Positions 23,822 through 36,636 of a DNA stretch of 64,000 nucleotides are shown piece by piece; the first letter of the stretch is position 1; each line of letters starts with the position of its first letter. A program made the translations under genes and the position numbers. The DNA is from Hordeum vulgare subsp. vulgare (Eukaryota > Streptophyta > Magnoliopsida > Poales > Poaceae), in NCBI RefSeq assembly GCF_904849725.1, contig NC_058521.1:558702176-558766175 (forward strand), read 5' to 3'. The notes beneath the pieces were generated by a model. That model saw only the letters and a program-made list of their open reading frames with translations, was not told the origin of the DNA and ran no database searches.

Positions 23822-25100
23822 TGTCAGAGAGGAGCAAGGTAAACCACCAGAGATGGCACGATATTTCTCAACTTCTTTAGTGCTCAGGATTGAGCAACCC
23901 TGCGGTATAATATCATGCGTGGCGACAGAAGATGGTTCTGATGCTTCAGAATATACATTCAAGCAGACGTGGAGTATATCATGCTTCCGGGCAAAGCGAA
24001 GAGCGAGGAGCCCGAAGAGCAGACAGAATCTCCCAATTTGTAAGCAGATTACCTACAGTGCACAAGTGTAGATCGATCAGCAGCTGAAACTAGGATTTAC
24101 AATTTCCTTTTTTTTTCAGAAACTGCATGAACGGAATCTATGAAAGGGGGGAACAGCACAATGTAAGCTGAAAAATAGGGGTTAAGATTGGTACTAGTCA
24201 GTAGAAATACTCGCCTCCCATCCACAGATGCCCTGATGAACGCAGCAGAATGGATGAAGCCCTGAGCCAGTTTCGGAGCATACAAAGACAGGTTAACAAT
24301 CCCACTGCATTACGCCAAAAGAAAGAGCGTTCAGTAAAGAGATGAAAACAAACTAAAACTGCAAGAAAATGGAACTGCATGAATGATTAGCTATGAAGAT
24401 ACTGGGAAAAAAGGTCCAATGGTATGGAACATGGTAAAATCAGGGGAGAAAAAGAAATAAAAGAAGATAAATAAACATCCACACACCCCTAGAACTTGGA
24501 GGCCAATGCTACATCAGAGCCCCCTCGGCAAGCAATACCAGAGCGAATCAAGCAATGGTGTCTCCCCCCAACCAGAGCAAGAGACCAGTAACCCTATGGA
24601 CCAGGGGAACAGCAGGGCAACCGAAAAGAAACCCGCCAGAATGCACCGGAAAAGATGAGCCGGAGAACAGATCGAGAGCAGAGCCGGGCAGTGGCGAGGA
24701 GAAAGAAACCCAAAGCTGTTGGCGTAAGATCCAATCTGAGAGCCGAGGAGGGAGGGAGGGAGGGAGGGAAGCGCAGTGGCGTACCGCAGTGGAGCCTTTG
24801 CTGGTGGCAACGACGCCGGGCAAGAATCAAGATCCCATCTCACGGTCTCTCCCCCATTGCCCTATGGTCAGCACGCCACTCACCAGTCGCCACCACCAGC
24901 ACCAGTGTGCCCTTGGAGTGTGATGTGAAGGCCGTGTAAAGCGCAAAGGAGATGTGGAGAGCCGGCCCAGGCCAAGCACAAGCAGGCGCGGCACAGGGGG
25001 GGGAAACACTGTGGTCGGAACAGGATAGAATAGAGGAGTTTTCTTTTCCCTGGGTTCTGATTTGTGCTCTGTGATTTACTGCCGATGGTTAGGGTGGCAA
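23822..25100 (-). promoter_or_regulatory. Leader (probably spliced) and proximal promoter of the NET1-like gene
   Basis: No protein gene is supported here. Reading on the minus strand, possible leader splice signals are a donor CTGCG/GTACGC near 24784, a small exon between CTGGCTCAG (about 24268) and GGCGA/GTATTT (about 24211), and an acceptor CTAGTTTCAG near 24090. These are inference only. A GGGA tandem run at about 24747-24770 gives the minus strand a CCCT-rich leader, common in plant 5' UTRs. The ATG at 23962 is in frame with the chosen start. Confidence 0.4.
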
Positions 25101-26132
25101 TGAAAGCTGTCCAGGACGGAGGGAAAACTGTCGCCGGGGTTGATGGACGAGTTTCAATGCCGCGTTTACCGACCCGTTTGACCGCGGTGCCTTCTCTGCA
25201 GTCGATGCCTCCAATGTTGTGTGCTGTTTCTTTCTTCTAGAGAAACCCTAGGCATGTGTTTTCTACTGCTGCGAGAAGGAACACTTGACTGACTGACTCA
25301 CTTGACCTAACCTGGGATCAATCCAGGGAGAGGCCCGAGGGAAAACGAAATGATGCGGTGGATCTGAACGATCCCCGACCCGTGCCCATGTGACACGCAC
25401 ACTTGGCCTCGCAAAAGCGGCACGTAGAAAACTGTTAGTTTGGCATTTCCCTATGCCATGATCGATCTCCATGTGGATGCGGTCTGCTGGCTCCTCCCCG
25501 CTCTCCTCCTTGCTCGTTTGGCGCTGCTGATCTGAACTTGGCTGAGAAGGAAGAGAAAAAATGGAAGAGATGATAATCCTCCGTGCAGATCAAGCACTCC
25601 CCTCTCCTGTTGCTCTTGCAGCAAGCCTACAGAGGAGCATTATCACCCACCCGGCAGCCCATCTGCACATGGCACTGTCCTCGGGCGGCCATCAACCACC
25701 CGTCGCAGCGGTACTACTTGACATGAGCTACGGATCTACAGCCAAGAGGGCGCGTACGAGACGACACCACACGGCCGATTTGCCGAGGGATTCCGTGTGC
25801 CCATGTGAGCTCAGGGAGAATTCAGTAGCTACCGCCAATCCGCCGGGTCCCCGGATCCCTGCATCGTCATCATCCTTCATCAAGGACCGAAGAAACGGGC
25901 GGACAGCTCCTGCGCTCGCTCACGTGCCGGCCTCGTGGCTCCCTCGCCCCGCCACCGAGCCTCACATGGCGCGAGGCATCTGCTGCTGCGTGTCCTGTCC
26001 TCCCTCCACCTGCTTGCTTGCTTGCTGCTGCTGCGGTAGTGTTATTGCGTGCGTCGCCGGGAAGGATCGCCGACGCAATGGCTTCTCTTCTCTCCTGCTG
26101 CTGCGGAGAGGGAGAGCCTCCGCCCCGTAGTG
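25101..26132. other. Upstream intergenic region, GC-richer, no supported gene
   Basis: About 1 kb between the NET1 leader and a MITE. A 189-codon plus-strand frame at 25561-26130 has low-complexity Cys-, Arg- and Ala-rich composition and matches no family I know. I read it as GC-rich intergenic or promoter DNA. Confidence 0.4.
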
Positions 26133-26254
26133 CTCCCTCGTCCCAAAATTCTTGTCTTAAATTTGTTTGAAAATTGATGTATGTAAATACTAAAAATGAC
26201 TAGATACATTCATATGTAGACAAATTTAATACAATGATTTTGAGACGGAGGGAG
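26133..26254. mobile_element. Stowaway-type MITE
   Basis: 122 bp, with CTCCCTCGTCCCAAAATTCTTG at the left and its inverted match ending GAGACGGAGGGAG at the right, followed by TA. The left TA is degenerate (TG). This is the usual Triticeae Stowaway terminal sequence with an AT-rich core. Confidence 0.85.
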
Positions 26255-26739
26255 TACTACATTTTTAGAGTATACATTTTATTTATTTTCAAATGAGCTC
26301 GAAATAGTCTTTCGCCCCGTTTTATATATAAAGCACATAGTCCAGCATCCATACAACCACGATCCAACAGAGTGCAAAAAACAGAAAATTGCTGGGGCCA
26401 CAACACAGACAAGCCCTAGAGAAAGAAAAAGAAACGGACAATGCCACCATAGGGGCTAGCTAAGAAGCAGGCGAGCGGACGTCGGCAACGCATCCAGATA
26501 GCGCTGAAGCCGGTCTCGGTCTCGGGTCCTAGTGAGCGGATGCCAGTGCCGCAAGAAGGCAAGGAATTTGAAGAACGAGTCAGATGCACGCGCTGAAACA
26601 CGCGCTCAATCATCATTTTCTTGCGAGTAGTCCAAAGGGTCCACATCATAGCTGCGAAGACCATCCAGAACAATCGGCGCTTGCGGCCAACCTGGGTGGC
26701 CCTTACCTGCAGAAAGTCTGCAAGGTCATGAGCCTCCCA

Positions 26740-27422
26740 CTCCGGTCCTAGCGCCTCACGCACAAAGCATCAAAGGCATGTGTCGCTACGCAGGAGAAAA
26801 GAATGTGAGTTCCTGTCTCCAGGATGTGGCACAGGGGACATGTGCCGTTACCCGGACTATGGCGTTTCAGCACCTCGGTCCCCGAAGGCAGACGGTCGCG
26901 GAGAAGCTGTCATACAAAAATCTTGATTTTCAGGGGCAACGATGCCTTCCAAAGTGGGGATAACCACGGAAGGACCGGCACCCGGTAGAGTGCCAGATAA
27001 GCCGAACTAACGGAGAATTCTCCCAAGGGAGAAAGACTCCAAGAGACACTGTCATGGTCCGAAGAGTCTGGGAGAGGGACCACTCCCTTCAAGACCTCCC
27101 ATTCCTGGACCTTGGTTGGTCCGAGGGAGCGGCGGAACATAAAATGCCATCCGTTCTCCAGAGCAACCGCAGAGACAAGGACCGCTGGGTCGTCGCAGAT
27201 AGCAAAGAGCCCCGGAAACCGCAAGCGTAGAGGTTCTCCATCTAGCCACAGGTCCAACGAAAATTGGGTCCCAAGCCCATTGCCCACCGAGAGTCGCATA
27301 CCCAACCTAATCTCGTCCTCGATGCCCTGGATAGATTTCCAAAACTGCGACCCATACGAGTGCGAGAAGGCCAAGAGGGGTCTACCCCGCAAGTACTTGG
27401 CCTCAAGCAGTTGTAGCCACAA
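26740..27422 (-). pseudogene. LINE zf-RVT region
   Basis: The minus strand reads KYLRGRPLLAF, SQFWKSIQGI, SVGNGLGTQFSLDLWLDG and WSLSPLGEFSVSSAYLAL, then in a shifted frame a zinc-binding CPLCHILETGTHILFSC (about 26800-26850). These belong to the zf-RVT module that follows RT in plant LINE ORF2. A frameshift lies near 26910 and stops occur, so it is a relic. The trailing frame 26416-26763 is the C-terminal tail. Confidence 0.8.
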
Positions 27423-27429
27423 GCCCCCA

Positions 27430-28058
27430 TCTCCCTACATGATCCGCCACACCCAACGAAGCATGAGGGCAACGTTCATGCGGTGAGACGCAGGGATGAC
27501 CAGCCCCCCTCGATCTTTCGGTAGGCAGATATCGACCCACTTCACCATGTGGTATTTGGGTCGACCATCCCCTGCCTGCCAGAAAAACCTAGCCAGCTCC
27601 TTGTCAAAGGCGCTATGTACACCTTCGGCAAGATGTACATCCCCATCATATACATGGGGAGGCTCGCAAGGTTAGAGCTAATGAGGACCGTCTTGCTGCC
27701 CTTAGACGTGAACCTGCCGTACCAGGGCTCCGCACGGGACGCTACTCGTCCCACAAGCGGATCAAACCCACCAACCAGGATCGTGGACTCAGCCAGGGGC
27801 ATCCCCAAATACGAGATGGGGAAGGAAGCTAGCTTGCAATTAAGGTTGTCCGCGATCCTGTGCTGCTCAACCTCGGAGAATCCAAGGACCACAACCTCAC
27901 TCTTATCAAAGTTAATCTTAAGTCCAGATATTTCCTCGAAGCAGAGCAAAAGGAACTTAAGATTAGCAATGTCCGAGTCGGAGCCTGCGACCATGATCAT
28001 GGTGTCGTCCGCATATTGGAGGTGGGAAACACCCCCTTCCGAGATGAGGCGGCCAACC
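27430..28058 (-). pseudogene. LINE reverse transcriptase, C-terminal half with YADD box
   Basis: The minus strand from 28058 reads LISEGGVSHLQYADDT, the RT catalytic box, then LKFLLLCFEEISGLKINFDKS and ISYLGMPL, all typical of plant L1 RT. A frameshift near 27550 precedes the KYHMVKW-type continuation. The N-terminal half of the same RT is 16.3 kb away at 44392-44941. Confidence 0.85.
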
Positions 28059-29860
28059 TGTTGGAATTATGCCCTAGAGGCAATAATAAATATAGTTATT
28101 ATTATAATTCTTGTATCAAGATAATCGTTTATTATCCATGCTATAATTGTATTGAATGAAGACTTATATACATGTGTGGATACATAGACAACACACTGTC
28201 CCTAGCAAGCCTCTAGTTGGCTAGCCAGTTGATCAAAGATAGTCAGGGTCTTCTGATTATGTACAAGGTGTTGTTACTTGATAACGGGATCACGTCATTA
28301 GGAGAATCATGTGATGGACTAGACCCAAACTAATAGACGCAGCATGTTGATCGTGTCATTTTGTTGCTACTGTTTTCTGCGTGTCAAGTATTTGTTCCTA
28401 TGACCATGAGATCATATAACTCACTGACACTGGAGGAATGCTTTGTGTGTATCAAACGTCGCAACGTAACTGGGTGACTATAAAGATGCTCTACAGGTAT
28501 CTCCGAAGGTGTTAATTGAGTTAGTATGGATCGAGACTGGGATTTGTCACTCTGTGTGACGGAGAGGTATCTCGGGGCCCACTCGGTAATACAACATCAC
28601 ACACAAGCCTTGCAAGCAATGTGACTTAGTGTAAGTTGCGGGATCTTGTATTACGGAACGAGTAAAGAGACTTGCCGGTAAACGAGATTGAAATAGGTAT
28701 GCGGATACTGACGATCGAATCTCGGGCAAGTAACATACCGAAGGACAAAGGGAATGACATACGGGATTATATGAATCCTTGGCACTGAGGTTCAAACGAT
28801 AAGATCTTCGTAGAATATGTAGGATCCAATATGGGCATCCAGGTCCCGCTATTTGATATTGACCGAGGAGTCTCTCGGGTCATGTCTACATAGTTCTCGA
28901 ACCCGCGGGGTCTGCACACTTAAGGTTCGACGTTGTTTTATGCGTATTTGAGTTATATGGTTGGTTACCGAATGTTGTTCGGAGTCCCGGATGAGATCAC
29001 GGACGTCACGAGGGTTTCCGGAATGGTCCGGAACCGAAGATTGATATGTAGGATGACCTCATTTGATTACCGGAAGGTTTTCGGAGTTACCGGGAATGTA
29101 CCGGGAATGACGAATGGGTTCCGGGTGTTCACAGGGGGGGCAACCCACCTCGGGGAAGCCCATAGGCCTTGGGGGTGGCGCACCAGCCCTTAGTGGGCTG
29201 GTGGGACAGCCCAAGAAGGCCCTATGCGCCATAGGAAGAAAATCAAAGAAAAAAAAAAGGAGGAGGTGGGAAAGGGAAGAAGGACTCCACCTTCCAAACC
29301 AAGTTGGATTCGGTTTGGAAGGGGAGACCTTCCCCCCTTGACTCGGCCGACCCCCTTGGGGCTCCTTGAGCCCCAAGGCAAGGCTCCCCCTCTCCCACCT
29401 ATATATACGGAGGTTTTAGGGCTGATTTGAGACGACTTTTCCACGGCAGCCCGACCACATACCTCCACGTTTTTTCCTCTAGATCGCGTTTCTGCGGAGC
29501 TCGGGCGGAGCCCTGCTGAGACAAGATCATCACCAACCTCCGGAGCGCCATCACGCTGCCGGAGAACTCTTCTACCTCTCCGTCTCTCTTGCTGGATCAA
29601 GAAGGTCGAGATGTACGTGTGCTGAACGCGGAGGTGCCGTCCGTTCGGCACTAGATCGTGGGACTGATCGCGGGACGGTTCGCGGGGCGGATCGAGGGAC
29701 ATGAGGACGTTCCACTACATCAACCGCGTTCACTAACGCTTCTGCTGTACGGTCTACAAGGGTACGTAGATCGGAAATCCCCTCTCGTAGATGGACATCA
29801 CCATAATAGGTCTTCGTGCGCGTAGGAAAATTTTTGTTTCCCATGCGACGTTCCCCAAAA
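28059..29860 (+). repeat. BARE LTR 1, a B/A chimera
   Basis: Its first half follows the LTR at 42565 (TTGGAATTATG, CTAGCCAGTTG, ATTATGTACAAGG, the longer AACGTCGCAACG). Its second half follows the LTR at 34832 (CATAGGAAGAAAATC, CGGAGGTTTTAGGG, GCTGAGACAAGATC). The end is mutated from CAACA to CAAAA. TATA box TATATATA at 29400-29407. Confidence 0.88.
29400..29407 (+). promoter_or_regulatory. TATA box of BARE LTR 1
   Basis: CACCTATATATACGG, the conserved BARE LTR promoter core. It recurs at about 36164, 36849 and 43909 in the other copies. Confidence 0.6.
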
Positions 29861-32800
29861 GTGGCATCATGAGCTAGGTTCATGCATAGATGTCTTCTCG
29901 AGTAGAACACAAAAGTTTTTGTGGGCGGTGATGTGCGTTTTGCTGCCCTCCTTAGTCTTTTCTTGATTCCGCGGTATTGTTGGATTGAAGCGGCTTGGAC
30001 CGACATTACTCGTACGCTTACGAGAGACTGGTTTCATCGCTACGAGTAACCCCGTTGCTCAAAGATGACTGGCAAGTGTCAGTTTCTCCAACTTTAGTTG
30101 AATCGAATTTGACCAAGGAGGTCCTTAGATGAGGTTAAATAGCAACTCATATATCTCCGTTGTGGTGTTTGCATAAGTAAGATGCGATCCTACTAGATAC
30201 CCATGGTCACCACGTAAACACATGCAACAACAAAATTAGAGGACGTCTAACTTGTTTTTGCAGGGTATGCTTGTGATGTGATATGGTCAACGATGTGATG
30301 TGATATATTGGATGTATGAGATGATCATGTTGTAATAGTTAATATCGACTTGCACGTCGATGGTACGGCAACCGGCAGGAGCCATAGGGTTGTCTTTAAA
30401 CTAACGTTTGTGCTTGCAGATGCGTTTACTATATTGCTAGGACGTAGCTTTAGTAGTAATAGCATGAGTAGCACGACAACCCCGATGGCGACACGTTGAT
30501 GGAGATCATGATGATGGAGATCATGGTGTGACGCCGGTGACAAGAAGATCGTGCGGGTGCTTTGGTGATGGAGATCAAGAAGCGCATGATGATGGCCATA
30601 TCATGTCACTTATGAATTGCATGTGATGTTAATCCTTTTTGCACCTTATCTTGCTTAGAACGACGGTAGCATTATGAGGTGATCTTTCACTAAAATTTCA
30701 AGACGAAATTGTGTTCTCCCCGACTGTGCACCGTTGCGACAGTTCTTCGTTTCGAGACACCACGTGATGATCGGGTGTGATAGACTCAATGTTCACATAC
30801 AACGGGTGCAAAACAGTTGCACACGCAGAACACTCGGGTTAAGCTTGACGAGCCTAGAATGTGCAGACATGGCCTCGGAACACATGAGACCGAAAGGTCG
30901 AGCATGAATCGTATAGTTGATATGATTAGCATAGAGATGCTTACCACTAAAATTCTCGACTCACGTGATGATCGGACTTGAGATAGTGGATTTGGATCAT
31001 GTACCACTCAAATGACTAGAGAGATGTACTTTTTGAGTGGGAGTTCTTAAGTAATATGATTAATTGAACTAATTGTCATGAACATAGTCTAATGGTCTTT
31101 GCGAATTACGATGTAGCTTGAGCTATAGCTCTACTGTTTTTATACGTTCCTAGAGAAAATTTAGTTGAAAGTTGATAGTAGCAAACTTTGAAGAGGATTG
31201 TCCTCGTTGCTGCACAGAAGGCTTATGTCCTTAATGCACCACTCGGTGTGCTGCACCTCGAGCGTCGTCTGTGGATGATGTGAACATCCGACATACACGT
31301 TTCTGATGACTACACGATAGTTCGGTGCAAAATACTTAATGGCTTAGAAGCAAGGCACCGAAGACGTTTTGAAATGTCACGGAACATAAGTGATGTTCTA
31401 AAGAGATGAAATTGTGATTTCATGCTCGTGCCATTGTTGAGAGGTACGAGACCTCCGACAAGATTCTTTGTCCACAAAGTAAAGGAGAAAAGCTCAATCG
31501 TTGAGTGTGTGCTCAGATTGTCTGAGTACGACAATCGCTTGAATCAAGTGGGAGTTAACCTTCCAGATGAGATAGTGATGGTTCTCCAAAATCACTTCCA
31601 CCAAGCTGTGAGAGCTTCGTGATGAACTATAACATATCAAGGATAGATACAATGATCCTTGAGCGATTCGCGATGTTTGACGCTGCGAAAGTAGAAATCA
31701 AGAAGAAGCATCAATAGTTGATGGTTAGTAAAACCACTAAGTTTCAAGAAAGGCAAGGGCTAGAAGGGATACTTCGTGAAACGGCAAAACAGTTGCTGCA
31801 CTAATGAAGAGACCCAAGATTAAACCTAAACCCGAGACTAAGTGCTTCTGTAATGAGGGGAACAGTCACTGAGGCGGAGCAACTCTAGATACTTGGTAGA
31901 TAAGAAGGCTGGCAAAAGTCGAAAGAAGTATATTTGATATACATGATGTTGATGTGTACTTTACTAGTACTCCTAGTAGCATGAGGGTATTGGATACCGG
32001 TTCGGTTGCTAAGTGATTAGTAACACGAAATGAAAGCTACGGCATAAACGGAGACTAGCTAAAGGCGAGGTGACGATACGTGTTGGAAGTGTTTCCAAGG
32101 TTGATATGATCAAACGTCGCACGCTCCCTCTACCATCGGGATTGGTGTTAAACCTAAATAATTGTTATTTGGTGCTTGCGTTAAGCATGAACATGATTGG
32201 GTCGTGTTTATCGCAATACGATTATTCATTTAAAGAGAATAATGGTTACTCTATTTTCTTGAATAATCACCTTCAATGGTTTATTGAATCTCGATCGTAC
32301 TGTTACACATGTTCATGATATTGGTGCCAAAAGATACGAGGTAATGATGATAGTACCACTTACTTGTGGCACTGCCGCTTGAGTCATGTTGGTATAAATT
32401 GCATGAAGAGGCTCCATGCTGATGGATCTTTATACTCACTTGATTTTGAATCACTGGTGACATGCAAATCATACCACATGAGCAAGGCCTTGTTTTCATT
32501 GAGACGAAATAAGATAGTAACTTGTTGGAAGTGATACATTTTGATTTATGCAGTCCAATGGGTGCTGAGGCACGCAGTGGATATCATTATGTTCTTACTT
32601 CAATGACGATTTGAGTAGATACTAGAGTATTTGCTTAATGAATCACAAGTCTGAAATATTGAAAAGTTCAATTCTATTTTGGAGTGAAGTTCGTCGTAAC
32701 AAGAGGATAAATTGTCTACGATATGATCATAGAAATGAATGTCTGAGTTACGAGTTTTGGTACGCAGTTAAGACAATGTGGAAATTGTTTCGTAGTTCAT

Positions 32801-34831
32801 GCCACCTAGAACATCATAGTATGATGATGTGTCTGAACGTCATAGCCACACACTATTTGGTATGGTGCATGCTGTGATGTCTCGTATCGAATTACCACTA
32901 TCATTTATGGGTTAAGCATTAGAGACAACCGCGTTCACTTTAAATAGGGCACCACGTATTTCCGTTGAGATGACACAGTATAGACTCAGGTTTAGAGAAA
33001 TCTAAACCGTCGTTTCTTGAAAGTTTGGGGTTTTGACACTTATGTGAAAAAGTTTCAGTCTGATAAGCTCGAACCCAAAGCGGATAAATGCATCTTCATA
33101 GGATATCCAAAACAGTTGGGTACATCTCCTATCTCAAATCCGAAAGCAAAGTGTTTGTTTCTAGAGACGGATCCTTTCTCGAGGAAAGGTTTCTCTCGAA
33201 AGAATTGAGTGGGAGGGTGGTAGAACTTGATGAGGTTATTGAACCATCACTTCGACCAGTGTGTAGCAGGGCGCAGGAAGTTGTTCCCGTGGCGCCTACA
33301 CCAATTGAAGTGAAAGCTGATGATGGTGATCATCGAGCATCAGATCAAGTTACTACAAGCCTCGTAGGTTGACAAGGTCGCGTACTACTATAGAGTGGTA
33401 CGGTAACCCTGTCTTGGAGGTCATGTTGTCGAGCAACAGTGAACTTACGAGTTATGGAGAAAGCAATGGTGGGCCCAGATTCCGACAAATGGCTGGAAGC
33501 CATGAAATCCGAGAGAGGATCCATGTATGAAAACAAAGTGTAGACTTTGGAAGAACTACTTGATGGTCATAGGACTATTGAGTAAACATGGATCTTTAAA
33601 AGGAAGACAGACGATGATAGTGATAAGTCACTATTAAGAAAAGCTCGACTTGTCGCAAAGATGTTTCCGACAAGATCAAACAGTTGACTATGATGAGACT
33701 TTCTCACTCGTAGCGATGCTAAAAGTCTGTTAGAATTATGTTAGTAGTTGCTGCATTATTTATGAAATATTGCATGTAGGATGTCAAAACATTGTTTCCT
33801 CGACGGTTTCCTTGAGCAAACATTGTATGAGATACAACCATGAGGTTTTGTCGATCATGAAGATACTAGCAAGTATGCAAGCTCCAGCGATCCTTAAATG
33901 GACTGGTGCAAGCATCTCGGAGTTGGAATATACACTTTGATGAGATGATCAAAGATTTTGGGTTTGTACAAGGTTTATGAGAAACTTGTATTTCCAAAGA
34001 AGTGAGTGGGAGCACTATAGAATTTCTGATAAGTATATGTGGTTGACATATTGTGGATCAGAAGTAATGTAGAATTTCTGTAAAGCATACAAGGTTGTTT
34101 GAAAGGAGTTTTCAAAGGAATACCTGGATTGAGCTACTTGAACGTTGAGCATCAAAGATCTATGGAGATAGATCGAAAGCGCTTAATGGAAGTTTCAACA
34201 AGATGCATGCCTTGACAAGTTTTGAAGGAGTTCAAAATAGATCAGCAAAGAAGGAGTTCTTGGTTGCATTGTAAGGTGTGAATTTGAGTAAGACTCAAAA
34301 CCCGACCACGGCAGAATAAGGAGAATAGACGAAGGTCGTCTTCTATGCCTTAGCCGTAGACTCTAAAGTATGCCATGCTGAGTACCGCACCTGATGTGTG
34401 CCTTAACTCAAAGTCTGTTGAGAGGTACAGAGAGTGATCCATGATTGAATCACTAGCAGCGGTCAAAATTTATCCTTAGTAACTGATGAACTAAGGATTT
34501 TTTCTCGATTATGGAGGTGGTTAAAGAGTTCGTCGTAAAGGGTTACGTCGATGCAAACTTTGACACTAATCCGAATAACTATGAGTAGTGAAACGGATTC
34601 GTATAGTAGAGTAGATATTTGGAGTACTTCCGAATAGCACATAGTAGCAGCATCTATAAGATGACATAAAGATTTGTAAAGAACAGATGGATCTGAAAGT
34701 TTCAGAACCGTTGACTAAAACCTCTCTCACGAGCAAGACGTGATCAGACCCCATAACTATATGGGTGTTGGATTCGTTGGAAGCACATGGTGATGTGAAC
34801 TAGATTATTGACTCTAGTGCAAGTGGAAGAC
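29861..34831 (+). mobile_element. Interior of BARE element A, decayed
   Basis: Begins GTGGCATCATGAGC, the usual BARE PBS region. It can be aligned by eye with the B interior along most of its length but has many indels and stops; no long frame survives. The polypurine tract GTGGAAGAC directly precedes the LTR at 34832. Confidence 0.85.
31140..34760 (+). pseudogene. Gag-pol relic of BARE element A
   Basis: Fragments in changing frames: protease GATACCGGTTCGGTTGCT near 31996; post-integrase text VWGFDTYVKKFQSDKLEPK at about 33020; RT fragments at 33480-34050 with the YVDD site mutated (tatatgtggttgacata); RNase H text with VDANFDTNPNN near 34547. Most of the integrase core is missing or unreadable. 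Clearly dead and older looking than element B. Confidence 0.8.
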
Positions 34832-36636
34832 TGTTGGAAATATGCCCTAGAGGCAATAATAATTAGTTATTATTATATTTCTTTGTCCATGATAATCGTT
34901 TATTATCCATGCTATAATTGTATTGATTGGAAACACAATACTTGTGTGGATACATAGACAAAACACTGTCCCTAGTAAGCCTCTAGTTGACTAGCTCGTT
35001 GATCAAAGATGGTCAAGGTTTCCTGGCCATAGGCAAGTGTTGTTACTTGATAACGGGATCACATCATTAGGAGAATCATGTGATGGACTAGACCCAAACT
35101 AATAGACGTAGCATGTTGATCGTGTCATTTTGTTGCTACTGTTTTCTACGTGTCAAGTATTTGTTCCTATGACCATGAGATCATATAACTCACTGACACC
35201 GGAGGAATGCTTTGTGTGTATCAAACGCAACGTAACTGGGTGACTATAAAGATGCTCTACAGGTATCTCCGAAGGCGTTAGTTGAGTTAGTATGGATCGA
35301 GACTGGGATTTGTCACTCCGTGTGACGGAGAGGTATCTCGGGGCCAACTCGGTAATACAACATCACACACAAGCCTTGCAAGCAATGTGACTTAGTGTAA
35401 GTTGCGGGATCTTGTATTACAGAACGAGTAAAGAGACTTGCCGGTAAACGAGATTGAAATAGGTATGCGGATACTGACGATCGAATCTCGGGCAAGTAAC
35501 ATACCGAAGGACAAAGGGAATGACATACGGGATTATATGAATCCTTGGCACTGAGGTTCAAACGATAAGATCTTCGTAGAATATGTAGGATCCAATATGG
35601 GCATCCAGGTCCCGCTATTGGATATTGACCGAGGAGTCTCTCGGGTCATGTCTACATAGTTCTCGAACCCGCAGGGTCTGCACACTTAAGGTTCGACGTT
35701 GTTTTATGCGTATTTGAGTTATATGGTTGGTTACCGAATGTTGTTCGGAGTCCCGGATGAGATCACGGACGTCACGAGGGTTTCCGGAATGGTCCGGAAA
35801 CGAAGATTGATATATAGGATGACCTCATTTGATTACCGGAAGGTTTTCGGAGTTACTAGGAATGACGAATGGGTTCCGGGTGTTCACCGGGGGGGGGGGG
35901 GGCAACCCACCTCGGGGAAGCCCATAGGCCTTGGGGGTGGCGCACCAGCCCTTAGTGGGCTGGTGGGATAGCCCAAGAAGGCCCTATGCGCCATAGGAAG
36001 AAAATCAAAGAGAAAATAAAAAAAGGAGGAGGTGGGAAAGGGAAGGACTCCACCTTCCAAACCAAGTTGGATTCAGTTTGGAAGGGGAGACCTTCCCCCC
36101 CTTGACTCGGCCGACCCCCTTGGGGCTCCTTGAGCCCCAAGGCAAGGCTCCCCCTCTCCCACCTATATATACGGAGGTTTTAGGGCTGATTTGAGACGAC
36201 TTTTCCAGGGCAGCCCGACCACATACCTCCACGGTTTTTCCTCTAGATCGCGTTTCTGCGGAGCTCGGGCGGAGCCCTGCTGAGACAAGATCATCACCAA
36301 CCTCCGGAGCGTCGTCACGCTGCCGGAGAACTCTTCTACCTCTCCGTCTCTCTTGCTGGATCAAGAAGGCCGAGATCATCGTCGAGCCATACGTGTGCTG
36401 AACGCGGAGGTGCCGCCCATTCGGCACTAGATCGTGGGACTGATCGCGCGACGGTTCGCGGGGCGGATCGAGGGACGTGAGGACGTTCCACTACATCAAC
36501 CGTGTTCACTAACGCTTCTGCTGTACGGTCTACAAGGGTACGTAGATCAGACATCCGCTCTTGTAGATGGACATCACCATGATAGGTCTTCGTGCGCGTA
36601 GGAAAATTTTTGTTTCCCATGCGACGTTCCCCAACA
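34832..36636 (+). repeat. BARE LTR 2 (3' LTR of element A), 1,805 bp
   Basis: Complete TG...CA. Starts TGTTGGAAATATGCCC, the other subtype. A run of about 14 G at 35889-35902 and a 10-bp private deletion near 35857 set it apart. The next five bases GGTGG (36637-36641) are the presumed target duplication of element A. Confidence 0.88.

Larger units (their letters stand above)
26309..28058 (-). mobile_element. LINE (L1-type), 3' part
   Basis: Minus-strand LINE carrying the RT fingers/thumb remainder with YADD, the C-terminal zf-RVT region and the 3' end. The 3' end reads TATATAAAACGGGGCGAAAG on the minus strand near 26309-26330, a common terminus of grass LINEs. The element is cut at 28058/28059 by the BARE composite and resumes at 44392. 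Confidence 0.85.

Noticed and set aside
25561..26130. 189-codon plus-strand frame upstream of the NET1 gene
   Set aside because: GC-rich, low-complexity composition with Cys and Arg runs, no recognisable domain, no sign of splice context or promoter; runs into a MITE. Treated as compositional.
28547..29702. Repeated frames in BARE LTRs (82, 86, 105 and 170 codons) recurring at 35313, 43053 and elsewhere
   Set aside because: LTR and leader sequence read in arbitrary frames; they follow the LTR copies and break differently in each.
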